A DNA stretch of 18,768 bases from CAYYNP01 sp964472545 (GTDB lineage: Bacteria; Planctomycetota; Planctomycetia; Pirellulales; Thermoguttaceae). The notes beneath the pieces were generated by a model that made no database searches, had not been told where the DNA came from, and saw only the letters and a program-made list of their open reading frames with translations. Shown here one piece after another: positions 1 to 7,223 of the stretch; position 1 is the stretch's first letter, and the number at the start of each line of letters is the position of its first letter. Made by a program: the position numbers and the translations under genes. Location of the stretch: assembly GCA_964472545.1 (NCBI GenBank), contig CAYYNP010000203.1, positions 1 to 18,768 on the forward strand, given 5' to 3'.

Positions 1-1
1 C

Positions 2-70
2 GAACCGAGCACGCTACTGATGCTTCTCGGCGGCGTGTTGCTGCTGGCGATTCGCCGGCGACGGCGTTGA
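2..70 (+). CDS. 3' end of a PEP-CTERM sorting-signal protein (partial)
   Basis: Only the last 22 codons lie in the window; the gene begins upstream of base 1. They read EPSTLLMLLGGVLLLAIRRRRR and stop at TGA 68-70. This is a textbook PEP-CTERM tail: a Glu-Pro-Ser motif, a hydrophobic transmembrane helix of about 14 residues, and a terminal arginine cluster. In the known family this tail is processed by an exosortase in the inner membrane, and the carrier proteins are exported to the surface or extracellular polymer. Nothing can be said about the main body of the protein. The tail is too short to be an independent gene, but the motif order is specific enough that chance is unlikely. Confidence 0.85.
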   Translation, partial: EPSTLLMLLGGVLLLAIRRRRR

Positions 71-169
71 GCCCGAAACAACAAACGGAACCTTCTCCCG
101 TCGCTCGGGTTGAATGATTCGGGGCTTGAGGTGCGCGTTGACGGTGCGCGGACACCTCAATAGTGCTAG

Positions 170-196
170 AAACCGACTTGCACGGCCTGTCGGTTT
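170..196 (+). terminator. Hairpin after the PEP-CTERM gene, possible terminator
   Basis: AAACCGAC (170-177) and GTCGGTTT (189-196) form a perfect 8-bp stem around an 11-base loop, about 100 bases after the PEP-CTERM stop. It ends in TTT, but there is no long T tract, so termination is only plausible. The right arm overlaps the -35 box of the next promoter. Confidence 0.4.
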
Positions 197-223
197 GGCA
201 GCGGCACTGCGAGTGAATACAAT
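195..223 (+). promoter_or_regulatory. Sigma70-like promoter of the NHL/PhnD-propeller operon
   Basis: TTGGCA (195-200) and TACAAT (218-223) are separated by exactly 17 bases. Each hexamer matches its consensus at five of six positions. The predicted transcript starts near base 230 and gives a leader of about 60 bases to the ATG at 293. This is one of the two best promoter matches seen in the window; the other is at 16270-16299. Confidence 0.6.
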
Positions 224-292
224 CGGGGTATTCGAGCGGCGCAAATCGGCGGGTCTCCGGGCCTGCCTCTGAGACCAAAGGAGAAGAGACGC

Positions 293-1273
293 ATGAAGTG
301 CATGGTGACTTGGCTTGCCGGGCTGTTGACGATGGCTGTGCTCGCGGCGACGTCGGCCCGGGCGCAGGAGTTCGAGGACGTGGCGGCCGAAACGGCCACG
401 CACGAGGAAATCGAGCCGCTCGATATCGAGTTCGGCCAATTGAGTTCCCTTCGGCTACACACCACCGGCAACCTCCTGGCCTGCGACAAGGGAGCCAAGC
501 AGATCAAGGTGATCGACCCGGGCGGGAAGCAGATCGCGACTTACGAACTCGAGTTCGGCCCCGAGGCGATCGACGTGGCTGCCGACGGCACGATCTACTG
601 TGGCGGCGAGGGCCAACTGGCCCGGCTCGACGCCGACGGCAAGGTGACCAAGACGGCCGAAGCGCCCAGCAACGTGGCTTCGGACGTTGCCCCGCGGCGT
701 TTTCCCGCCTCGCGTGGCAATCGGGTTTCCGGCATCGCCGTTTCGGAAAAGGACGTATTTATCTGCTTCGGTTCCGGCTGGAGCATGGGGTCGAAGTCGA
801 AGCTCTTCCGCCTGAATCGCGACTTGGAAGACCCGAAACTGTTGGCAGAAGGCCTGCGGGGTTGCTGCCAGCGCTGCGACTTGACGCTTCACGACGGCAC
901 GCTCTACGTGGCCGAGAACTCCGCCCATCGGGTCGTGGCGTACGATCGCGAAGGCGAGGTGCTGGGCAAGTGGGGCGAGCGAGCCCGAACCGACGTCGAA
1001 GGCTTCGGCTCCTGCTGCAATCCGATGAACCTCTGTTTCGATTCCAAAGGCGTGATCTACACGGCCGAGTCGGGCATGGGGCGCGTGAAGGCCTACTCGA
1101 CCGACGGTGAGTTTCTCGGTCTGGTCGGCTACGTGGGCGTACGACGCTTCAATCGGGCCGGTGGAACGGCCGCCGCGTGCAGCAACATCGCCATCGACGC
1201 GGTCGGCGACGGCGAACGGGTCTACGTAATGGACTATCAGAATAAGCTGATTCGCGTGCTACAGAAGAAGTAG
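293..1273 (+). CDS. Exported NHL-like beta-propeller protein with conserved cysteine clusters (copy 1)
   Basis: The ATG at 293 follows a good Shine-Dalgarno (AAAGGAGAAG). The 326-residue product starts with a Sec signal peptide (hydrophobic 5-20, SARA-Q cleavage near residue 24). The rest consists of NHL/SMP-30-like strand repeats such as GTIYCGGEGQLA and GVIYTAESGMGRVKAY, suggesting a periplasmic six-bladed propeller. Unusual cysteine groups stand out: GCCQRCD (191-195), SCCNPMNLC (241-248) and AAACSN (Cys296), plus Cys64 and Cys103. All of these recur in the adjacent paralogue, so they probably form a metal site or disulphides; this is inference. It is the first gene of an apparent operon with the paralogue and a PhnD-propeller fusion. 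I do not recognise a named function. Confidence 0.85.
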   Translation: MKCMVTWLAGLLTMAVLAATSARAQEFEDVAAETATHEEIEPLDIEFGQLSSLRLHTTGNLLACDKGAKQIKVIDPGGKQIATYELEFGPEAIDVAADGTIYCGGEGQLARLDADGKVTKTAEAPSNVASDVAPRRFPASRGNRVSGIAVSEKDVFICFGSGWSMGSKSKLFRLNRDLEDPKLLAEGLRGCCQRCDLTLHDGTLYVAENSAHRVVAYDREGEVLGKWGERARTDVEGFGSCCNPMNLCFDSKGVIYTAESGMGRVKAYSTDGEFLGLVGYVGVRRFNRAGGTAAACSNIAIDAVGDGERVYVMDYQNKLIRVLQKK

Positions 1274-1284
1274 GTTTTTGAGAT

Positions 1285-1340
1285 AGTAGCCGTCTCGCTC
1301 CGCGAGACGAAGCCACATCTCGCGGAGCGAGATGGGTACT
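1285..1340. repeat. REP-like inverted pair, family A (copy 1)
   Basis: Two 23-base arms (1285-1307 and 1318-1340) are inverted copies with two mismatches and a 10-base loop. Each arm starts AGTAG/AGTAC and contains its own palindrome TCTCG-CTCCG-CGAGA. The left arm thus reads as GTAG followed by a small hairpin, the form of a classic REP unit; the pair is BIME-like. It lies 12 bases after the stop of the first NHL-like gene and inside the presumed operon, where the 23-bp stem could attenuate transcription or protect the upstream mRNA 3' end. A second copy is at 12927-12993. Confidence 0.75.
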
Positions 1341-1362
1341 CTGAAAAGGAAAGGAATAGACC

Positions 1363-2481
1363 GTGAAGACTCTACAAGCGTGGATACTGCTTGGCATCGT
1401 CACCGCGGCAACGCCCCTCGCCGCACAGGAACGTCACAAGTCGGCCTCGCCGGAAGACGTTGGCGCCGAGACGGCCACCCATGAGGAACTCGAACCGTTG
1501 GCGATCGAGTTCGAGCGTCTGGCCTCGCTCTGTCTCCACCCGGACGGCAACCTGCTGGCTTGCGACGTCGAGGCCAAGCAGATCAAAGTAATCGATCCTC
1601 AGGGTGAGTTGGTCCGCACGATCGAGTTGCCGTTCGGGCCCGAGGCGATCGACGTGGGGCCCAAGGGCACCATCTACTGTGGCGGCGAGGGGCAACTGGC
1701 GTGGCTCGACAAGGCCGACAAGGTTGTGGCCGCGGCCGAGCTTCCCGAGGGAGCCGAAACGGAGGCCTCGGAGGAAAGCCAGCGCCGCGCACGGATCTGC
1801 AACGTATCGCTTAACGTCCGCGTCGCCGGCATCGCGGTCACGCGGCGCCACGTCTTCGCGTCGTTCGGCTCCGGATGGAGTACGCTGTCGACGTCAAAAC
1901 TGTACCGTTTTAGCCGTAAGCTCGAAGACCCCAAGCTAATCGCCGAAGGGATGCGGGGATGCTGCCAGCGCTGCGATTTGGTGACCGACGGCCGAAAGGT
2001 CTACTTGGCCGAAAACTCGGCCCATCGGGTCCTAGTGCTCACGCGCAACGGCAAAGAGCGAGACAAGTGGGGCAGCCGCAGCCGCGACGAGCTGGAAGGC
2101 TTCGGGGCCTGCTGCAACCCGATGAACCTCTGCTTCGACGCCGAAGGCGTCCTCTACACGTCCGAGTCCGGGCTGGGACGCGTGAAACGCTACACGCCCG
2201 ACGGCGAATTCCTGGGCCTGGTCGGCTACCTCGGCGTCGACCGCTTCCAAAGCGCCGGGGCGCACGCGGCCGCTTGCAGCAACATCGCCATCGCCGTCGC
2301 GCCCGACGGCAACCGCGTTTACGTGATGGACTTCCCCCATAATCAGATCCGCGTGTTGCAGAAGAAGGAAGCGGCCGACGCTGTCACATCGGCCGAATCA
2401 GCGACGCCCGCCGAAGAGGCGCCCGCTGAAGACACCGCACCCATTGAAGAAACTGCACCTGTTGAAGAGAAGAAAGACTGA
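1363..2481 (+). CDS. Exported NHL-like beta-propeller protein with cysteine clusters (copy 2)
   Basis: The start is GTG at 1363, preceded by AAAAGGAAAGG. The 372-residue product has a signal peptide (hydrophobic 7-20, cleavage near LAA-Q). It is a clear tandem paralogue of the preceding gene, colinear through GTIYCGGEGQLA, FGSGWS, GCCQRCDL (199-206), AENSAHRV, ACCNPMNLCF (249-258), DGEFLGLVGY and AACSNIAI. Cys200, 201, 204, 250, 251, 257 and 305 are kept. The middle (about 128-150) diverges. From about residue 335 it carries a tail absent from copy 1, rich in Ala, Pro and Glu with repeated units such as APIEETAPVEE, probably an unstructured acidic linker. The next gene starts four bases after the stop, so the two are almost certainly co-transcribed. 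Function unknown; periplasmic location inferred. Confidence 0.85.
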   Translation: MKTLQAWILLGIVTAATPLAAQERHKSASPEDVGAETATHEELEPLAIEFERLASLCLHPDGNLLACDVEAKQIKVIDPQGELVRTIELPFGPEAIDVGPKGTIYCGGEGQLAWLDKADKVVAAAELPEGAETEASEESQRRARICNVSLNVRVAGIAVTRRHVFASFGSGWSTLSTSKLYRFSRKLEDPKLIAEGMRGCCQRCDLVTDGRKVYLAENSAHRVLVLTRNGKERDKWGSRSRDELEGFGACCNPMNLCFDAEGVLYTSESGLGRVKRYTPDGEFLGLVGYLGVDRFQSAGAHAAACSNIAIAVAPDGNRVYVMDFPHNQIRVLQKKEAADAVTSAESATPAEEAPAEDTAPIEETAPVEEKKD

Positions 2482-2485
2482 GCCG

Positions 2486-4537
2486 ATGGCGCTGAATCGT
2501 TGCGTCGTGGTCCCGGCGGGCGCCATTCTTGCGCTCTTTGTCGGGCTTACTGGACGTGTGCTTGGGGAGGCGGCAGATGATTCCGCCGTGGCGTCCCAGC
2601 CCGCTCCGTTGCGGATCGTGGTGATGGATCCGCTCAGCGCGCAGTTGGCCTGCGATTGCGTGGGCGACTACGCCCAGCGGCAGTACGGCAAGCTGGCGGC
2701 GTTTCTCCAGTCGCAACTCGGCCGCCCGGTCGAGATCGCCTACGCCGAAGCCCTTTCGTCGCCAACGGCTCGCGCGCGCCAGGGCGTGGACTTAGTAATC
2801 GGCAAGGTCTCCGAGGTCGCCTTCGACGCGCAAGGGCTCGGCCTGAAGGTCCGCACGGTGGCCATGCTCACCGGCCGGCAGGGTACGATCGCCCAACAGG
2901 GCCTGTTTGTCGTGCGGCAAGACGACGCGGCCCGTTCGCTGATGGACCTGGCCAGCCGTCGGCTGCTTTTCGGCCCGCAGGAATCGGACGAAAGACACTC
3001 GGCGGCGTTTTCGGCCTTGGAGGCGTTCAACGTGCCGATCGACGACGAGCCGCCGGTGAGTTCCGGCTGTAGCACGGCCGCATTGGCCGTGGCCGAAAAG
3101 GACGCCGACGCGGCGGTCATCTCCAGCTACGCGATGCCGCTGCTGGAAGGTTGCGGCACGGTCGACAAGGGTGCCCTGCGAATCGTCGGGCGAACCGAAC
3201 CGGTGCCGTTTATCGGCGTGCTGGCGACCGAACGGGTTTCGGCCGAGTTCGAGGCGGCCGTACTCGACGCGCTGCTGAAAGCCCGCGAACGGCAGGATCT
3301 GCTGGCCGCGATGGAATCCGCCCGGGGCTTTGTGGCGTTGGACGACGTCGGCCCCAACGCCGCCCGGCCGATGACCCAATGGGCCGACTGGCGAGGCCCC
3401 CGACGCGACGCGATCAGCCAGTACGTGCCCGAGAAGCTCCCGGAAGAGAAACGGCTGCTCTGGTCCCGCGTGATGACCGGCCCCGGCATGTCCGGACTGG
3501 CCGTGGCCGCCGGCCGGGTGATCGTGGCCGACAAGTCGCTCGACGGCCAACAGGACGTCTTCCGCTGCCTCGATGCCGACACCGGCAAGGAGTACTGGCG
3601 GCTGGCCTACGCGGCCAAGGGCGACATGGACTTCACCAACTCGCCCCGGGCGAACCCGGTGGTCTGCGACCGTCTGGTCTATCTGCTCGGCGCCTTCGGC
3701 GCTCTGCACTGCGTACGGCTCGACGACGGCCAGATCGTGTGGAAGACGAACTTCCGCGACGACTTCGGCGCGAAGCTGCCGATGTGGGGTTGGTCTTCCA
3801 CGCCACTGGTGCTCGGCGGAAAGCTGATCGTCAATCCGGGCGCCAAAGACGCCTCGCTGGTGGCGCTCGACCGCAAGACTGGCAAGCTGCTCTGGAAGAC
3901 TCCCGGTCTGGAGCCCGGCTATTCCAGCTTCCTCCCGGCGGAACTCGGCGGCGTACGGCAGATTGTCGGATACGACGCGATCTCGCTGGGCGGCTGGGAC
4001 CCGGAAACGGGCAAGCGGCTCTGGAAACTTGTGCCCGAACTCGACGGCGACTTCAACGTACCCACACCCATCGCCGTCGACGGCAAGCTGCTGGTGAGCA
4101 CGGAGAACAACGGCACGCGGCTGTTTGGCTTCAACACCGAAGGGCAAATCGACCCGAAGCCGCTGGCGGTCAACGAAGACCTCGTGCCCGACACGTCCAC
4201 GCCGGTGGTCCAAAACGGTCTGGTCTTCGGAAGTTCCGGCCAGATTATCTGTCTCGATATGGCCGCCGACCTGAAGACATGCTGGCAGAACGACGACGAC
4301 CCGCTGGCCGACTACAGCGCGTTGATCGCCGGCAACGGGCGCGTGCTGGTTTTCACGCAGACCGGCACGATCTGTCTGCTCAAAGCCACCGGCAAGCGCT
4401 ACCGCTGCGTCGGCAGTCTCGAGCTGTTCGACGACGTGGCCGACACCGAGCGCGACGTCTGGTCGCATCCGGTGTTGATCGGCAATCGGCTGTATATCCG
4501 GAATCTGCTGGGGGTGTATTGCTTCTTGATGCGCTAA
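2486..4537 (+). CDS. PhnD-like substrate-binding domain fused to a PQQ-like beta-propeller
   Basis: I chose ATG 2486 because the frame only extends further upstream to a TTG (2444) inside the previous gene, and AGAGAAGAAAG precedes 2486. The product has 683 residues. Residues 1-27 look like a signal peptide. Residues about 40-290 resemble PhnD/SsuA-type periplasmic binding proteins of phosphonate or phosphite ABC transporters: LRIVVMDPL, AFLQSQLGRPVEIAYAEALS, VDLVIGKVSEVAFDA, TIAQQGLFVVRQDD. From about 298 onward (WADWRGPRRDAIS) come PQQ-enzyme/BamB-like blades with recurring units such as LDADTGKEYW, LDRKTGKLLWKT and DPETGKRLWKL. No ABC permease or ATPase lies nearby, so this is more likely a sensor, scaffold or redox-associated domain than a transporter subunit. 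ACDC (cysteines near residue 54) echoes the cysteine-rich partners. Whether PQQ itself is bound cannot be told. Confidence 0.85.
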   Translation: MALNRCVVVPAGAILALFVGLTGRVLGEAADDSAVASQPAPLRIVVMDPLSAQLACDCVGDYAQRQYGKLAAFLQSQLGRPVEIAYAEALSSPTARARQGVDLVIGKVSEVAFDAQGLGLKVRTVAMLTGRQGTIAQQGLFVVRQDDAARSLMDLASRRLLFGPQESDERHSAAFSALEAFNVPIDDEPPVSSGCSTAALAVAEKDADAAVISSYAMPLLEGCGTVDKGALRIVGRTEPVPFIGVLATERVSAEFEAAVLDALLKARERQDLLAAMESARGFVALDDVGPNAARPMTQWADWRGPRRDAISQYVPEKLPEEKRLLWSRVMTGPGMSGLAVAAGRVIVADKSLDGQQDVFRCLDADTGKEYWRLAYAAKGDMDFTNSPRANPVVCDRLVYLLGAFGALHCVRLDDGQIVWKTNFRDDFGAKLPMWGWSSTPLVLGGKLIVNPGAKDASLVALDRKTGKLLWKTPGLEPGYSSFLPAELGGVRQIVGYDAISLGGWDPETGKRLWKLVPELDGDFNVPTPIAVDGKLLVSTENNGTRLFGFNTEGQIDPKPLAVNEDLVPDTSTPVVQNGLVFGSSGQIICLDMAADLKTCWQNDDDPLADYSALIAGNGRVLVFTQTGTICLLKATGKRYRCVGSLELFDDVADTERDVWSHPVLIGNRLYIRNLLGVYCFLMR

Positions 4538-5556
4538 CCGCCATCTGCCGCCACGCCCGACTGCCCTTGCGCTATCTCGATCATCGCCAGCATATTCTCC
4601 AGCGGCACGTCGCCTTCGACGTCGTGGGCCGGGGCCAGGATGTAGCTGCCGTCGCGGCCGAGGTCCAACAGCCGCCGGGTTTCGGCGCGGACCTCGTCGA
4701 CCGTGCCGAACGGCAGCGTCCGCTGTGTCGACAGCCCGCCGTGGAACGCCAATCGCCCGCGATATTGCGGCAACAGCGAGTAGACGTCCATCACTTCCGG
4801 CTGGAAGGGGTTGAAGCAGTTCAGCCCGATCTCGATCAACTCGTCGAACAACTCGTCGACGTCGCCGCAGGAGTGGATCATCACGAACTTGCCTGCCTCG
4901 CGAACCACGCCGTACATTTGCTTCAACACCGGGCGGATGAACTCGCGCCACAGCCGCGGGCCCATTTGCAGGCCGTGTTGCTGGCCCCAGTCGTCGCCGA
5001 AGTAGACGGCGTCGATATCGTATTTCAACGCCTCGCCGATCTGGGTCACGTTGTAGTCGGCGATCCGCGCGAACAACTCGTGTACGAAGGCCGGGTGGTC
5101 GTAGAAATCCGTCAGAAGGTTTTCCAGTCCCCGCAGCGTCCAGGCCCGTTCGTAGAGCGAGAAACCGATCTGGAAAACGCGAAACCTGTCGCCGAACTGC
5201 TCGATCTTCGTGGGAATATCGTCGAAGAAACGCCGGTCGAGCGGGTTGGGGAATTCATACCCCGACATCGACGGCTCCGGCAACACGCAGCCCTCGACGT
5301 TGCCGATGTCGCGGTCGATGCTGCGGTCCCAGACCACGCCGAAGACGTCTTGCACCCGACGGTCGCCGATGTCCGTGAAAAAGCCGATGTCGCTGCCGAG
5401 TTTCAACAGGTGGTTGCGAAGCGGGGTCTCCAGATCCTCGCAGCCATAGTGTCGGCAGAGTTTTTCGCGGGCTTCGGCGGTGAAGCCCATCGACCACGGT
5501 ACGTAGGGCGGGCGGCCGCCTTGCAGGACGGTTCGGATCACGTCGCGTGGGGTCAT
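4534..5556 (-). CDS. Uroporphyrinogen decarboxylase (URO-D)-family protein, probable corrinoid-type methyltransferase
   Basis: The frame is open for 39 codons upstream, but homology-like sequence begins at ATG 5556 (MTPRDVIRTVLQGGRPPYVPW). That start gives 340 residues, the usual family length with no signal peptide, so the protein is cytoplasmic. Family hallmarks are YFGDDWGQQHGLQMGP (185-200) and FVMIHSCGD (224-232). The His-x-Cys pair (H228, C230) matches the zinc ligands of MtaA/MtbA-like methyltransferases. Where those enzymes have a third Cys near the C-terminus, this protein has APAHDVEGDVP (H311), so a His/Cys/His zinc site is possible. It lacks the clear features of true haem-pathway HemE, and a methyl-transfer or demethylation role is inferred. 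The gene is monocistronic here; its stop overlaps the stop of the convergent PhnD-propeller gene (CTAA, 4534-4537). Confidence 0.88.
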   Translation of the reverse strand: MTPRDVIRTVLQGGRPPYVPWSMGFTAEAREKLCRHYGCEDLETPLRNHLLKLGSDIGFFTDIGDRRVQDVFGVVWDRSIDRDIGNVEGCVLPEPSMSGYEFPNPLDRRFFDDIPTKIEQFGDRFRVFQIGFSLYERAWTLRGLENLLTDFYDHPAFVHELFARIADYNVTQIGEALKYDIDAVYFGDDWGQQHGLQMGPRLWREFIRPVLKQMYGVVREAGKFVMIHSCGDVDELFDELIEIGLNCFNPFQPEVMDVYSLLPQYRGRLAFHGGLSTQRTLPFGTVDEVRAETRRLLDLGRDGSYILAPAHDVEGDVPLENMLAMIEIAQGQSGVAADGG

Positions 5557-5659
5557 GGCAGGTCTCGAGTAGGGTGTCGGCCGACGCCGAAACCGGGCTC
5601 CGTGCCCGGGAAACGCTCCACGTTCTGCCCAAAATCGGGCCTCGGTGGGGAAAATCGAT

Positions 5660-5687
5660 TTGCGTCGGGCCATTTTCCTGCCACAAT
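5660..5687 (+). promoter_or_regulatory. Weak candidate promoter for the sialidase-like gene
   Basis: TTGCGT (5660-5665), a 16-base spacer and CACAAT (5682-5687) lie about 100 bases before the ATG at 5786, in the 229-base divergent intergenic region. The match is modest. The rest of that region holds a small CCGGGC/GCCCGG palindrome near 5596-5612 and nothing else I can support; no convincing promoter is visible for the minus-strand URO-D gene. Confidence 0.3.
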
Positions 5688-5785
5688 GGGGGCGCCGTCA
5701 AGCGGCCCATCGCGAGGCGACCGGTGTCGGCGGCGAGACTCTCGTACGTTGGGAACGCGAACTGGAAATCGAAAAGGAGAAATCG

Positions 5786-6979
5786 ATGATCGAGCAGAAG
5801 ACGACAAGTACACAAAGCCTCCACCGTGGGCTCAATGCCTGGCGACTCTTGGCGACGCTGGCGGTGATCGTGCTCTGGGCGGTGTTGGCAAGTCCCGCGG
5901 CGCGGGCTGCCGACCGGGCGATGGAGGGTGCGATCGATCCGTTCCTGGGTGAACCGAAACTCGATATCCAGCAGGTCCACACTGGCGACCGATTCCCGAA
6001 CGTCGTGGTGGCGCTCGACGGCAGTGTTTTGGCGCTTTGGAACGGCGTCAAACTCCGCCGCAGCGAAGACGGTGGGAAGACCTGGGGCTCGGAGATCCTG
6101 ATCGCCAAAGGGTTCATGGGCGGAGGCGCCATCGTCAACGAAACCAACGGCGACGTCCTGGCCTTCGTCGAAGAGCACCATCCGCCGGCCGCGTGGAACG
6201 TCCATCGCAGCACCGACCACGGCAAGACTTGGTCGCCGATGGAGGTTGCCGTCAAGCCCGACTGCAACGGCAACAAACCCTCAATGCACATGAACGAGCA
6301 CGGCATCACGCTACGACGCGGCGAACACAAGGGCCGCCTGCTGCGTCCTTCCCGCTACTACGGCAAGCGCAACGCCCGGGAGGAATGGCCCACGCACTAC
6401 ACCCACGCCATCTACAGCGACGACGGCGGGAAGACTTGGAACACGAGCGACCCGTTCCCGGCCTTCGGCACGGGCGAGGCGACGTTGGCCGAGCTTTCCG
6501 ACGGACGGATCTACTACAACTCGCGGCGGCACTGGGCCCCGGAAGGCGTCATCCCGTTGCGGCGTTGGACGGCGCATAGCGACGACGGCGGCGCAACCTG
6601 GAAGGGCCTCACGTTCTGCAAGGTGCTGCCCGACGGGCCGCAGAACACGAGCTATGGTTGCATGGGCGGGTTGGTTCGCCTGCCGGTAAAGGGCAAGGAC
6701 ATCCTGCTCTACAGCAACTGCGACAGCCCCGGCGGCCGCATCCGCGGCACGCTCTGGGGAAGCTTCGACGGCGGCAAGACGTGGCCCGTCAAACGCCTGG
6801 TCGACGAAGGCGGCTTTGCCTACTCCTCGCTCAACGCCGGACGTCCGGGCACGCCGAGCGAAGGTTCGATCTACCTTCAGTACGAAAGCGGCGGAGCGAA
6901 GGTGGCGCGGCTGAATCTCGCCTGGCTGCTTCAGGGCGAAGAGACCGGCGACGGGGAAGTGCCGGATTGGATCAAGTGA
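5786..6979 (+). CDS. Exported sialidase-like (BNR/Asp-box) glycosidase
   Basis: ATG 5786 was chosen over an upstream in-frame ATG because AAAAGGAGA sits 6-14 bases before it and a signal peptide follows at once (hydrophobic 21-38, ASPAARA-A cleavage near 41). The product has 397 residues. Five Asp boxes of pattern S-x-D-x-G-x-T-W mark a six-bladed sialidase fold: SEDGGKTW (93-100), STDHGKTW (142-149), SDDGGKTW (211-218), SDDGGATW (265-272) and SFDGGKTW (326-333). Family BNR_2/GH33-like is the best assignment. The RFPNVVVALDG segment (69-79) may stand in for the sialidase FRIP region, and RLLRPSRYYGKR (184-195) supplies arginines typical of the active site. True sialidase activity is not certain, because many planctomycete members act on other acidic or deoxy sugars. 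It is likely periplasmic or secreted. A REP-like repeat follows 17 bases after its stop. Confidence 0.88.
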   Translation: MIEQKTTSTQSLHRGLNAWRLLATLAVIVLWAVLASPAARAADRAMEGAIDPFLGEPKLDIQQVHTGDRFPNVVVALDGSVLALWNGVKLRRSEDGGKTWGSEILIAKGFMGGGAIVNETNGDVLAFVEEHHPPAAWNVHRSTDHGKTWSPMEVAVKPDCNGNKPSMHMNEHGITLRRGEHKGRLLRPSRYYGKRNAREEWPTHYTHAIYSDDGGKTWNTSDPFPAFGTGEATLAELSDGRIYYNSRRHWAPEGVIPLRRWTAHSDDGGATWKGLTFCKVLPDGPQNTSYGCMGGLVRLPVKGKDILLYSNCDSPGGRIRGTLWGSFDGGKTWPVKRLVDEGGFAYSSLNAGRPGTPSEGSIYLQYESGGAKVARLNLAWLLQGEETGDGEVPDWIK

Positions 6980-6996
6980 CAACTGGAACTGGCTTG

Positions 6997-7076
6997 GGGT
7001 GCCATGCCCACGGTTGCGTGGGCATGAGGGCTTTCGAACGCATCATCATGCCCACGCAAGCGTGGGCATGGCACCC
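6997..7076. repeat. REP-like inverted pair, family B (copy 1)
   Basis: Arms 6997-7026 and 7047-7076 are 30 bases each, inverted, with a single mismatch and a 20-base loop. Each arm is GGGTGC followed by the near-perfect palindrome CATGCCCACG-CTTG-CGTGGGCATG. The element sits between the sialidase-like and DUF1080 genes and could act as a terminator or 3' stabiliser. A second copy is at 16155-16231. From my knowledge, this motif is a recurrent intergenic sequence in planctomycete genomes. Confidence 0.85.
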
Positions 7077-7110
7077 GCCGACCTAACGGCTCGGCACCTC
7101 GCCGCGAGTC

Positions 7111-7139
7111 TTGCCGAAGCATCCGCCGTGCGATAGACT
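7111..7139 (+). promoter_or_regulatory. Candidate promoter of the DUF1080 gene
   Basis: TTGCCG (7111-7116), a 17-base spacer and TAGACT (7134-7139) precede the ATG at 7224 by about 85 bases. The match is moderate, with four of six bases in the -10 box. Confidence 0.35.
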
Positions 7140-7223
7140 CCAGCGTGACGGGCATCATCAGATTTGTAGGCCGCTACGGGTCGCAAGACGGCGAAGCGGC
7201 TTTGATCGAGAGAAAGGAAGAAG

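Noticed and set aside
2444..2485. Upstream TTG start for the PhnD-propeller protein
   Set aside because: It lies inside the preceding gene with no ribosome site. ATG 2486 directly follows the upstream stop, has a purine-rich leader and gives a proper signal peptide.
2792..4951. A 719-codon minus-strand frame
   Set aside because: It runs antisense to the PhnD-propeller gene and into the URO-D gene in the wrong frame, with no recognisable motif.
5645..5785. 47-residue N-terminal extension of the sialidase-like protein
   Set aside because: The extension is charged and would bury the signal peptide. AAAAGGAGA and the hydrophobic segment place the start at 5786.
3151..5952. A 933-codon plus-strand frame spanning the PhnD-propeller and URO-D genes
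   Set aside because: It is an Arg-rich out-of-frame reading of one gene followed by the antisense of another. The real frames have clear domain motifs.
6997..7076. Possible CRISPR array from the repeated CATGCCCACG motifs
   Set aside because: There are only two arms in inverted orientation, each palindromic, with no series of direct repeats and no cas genes.
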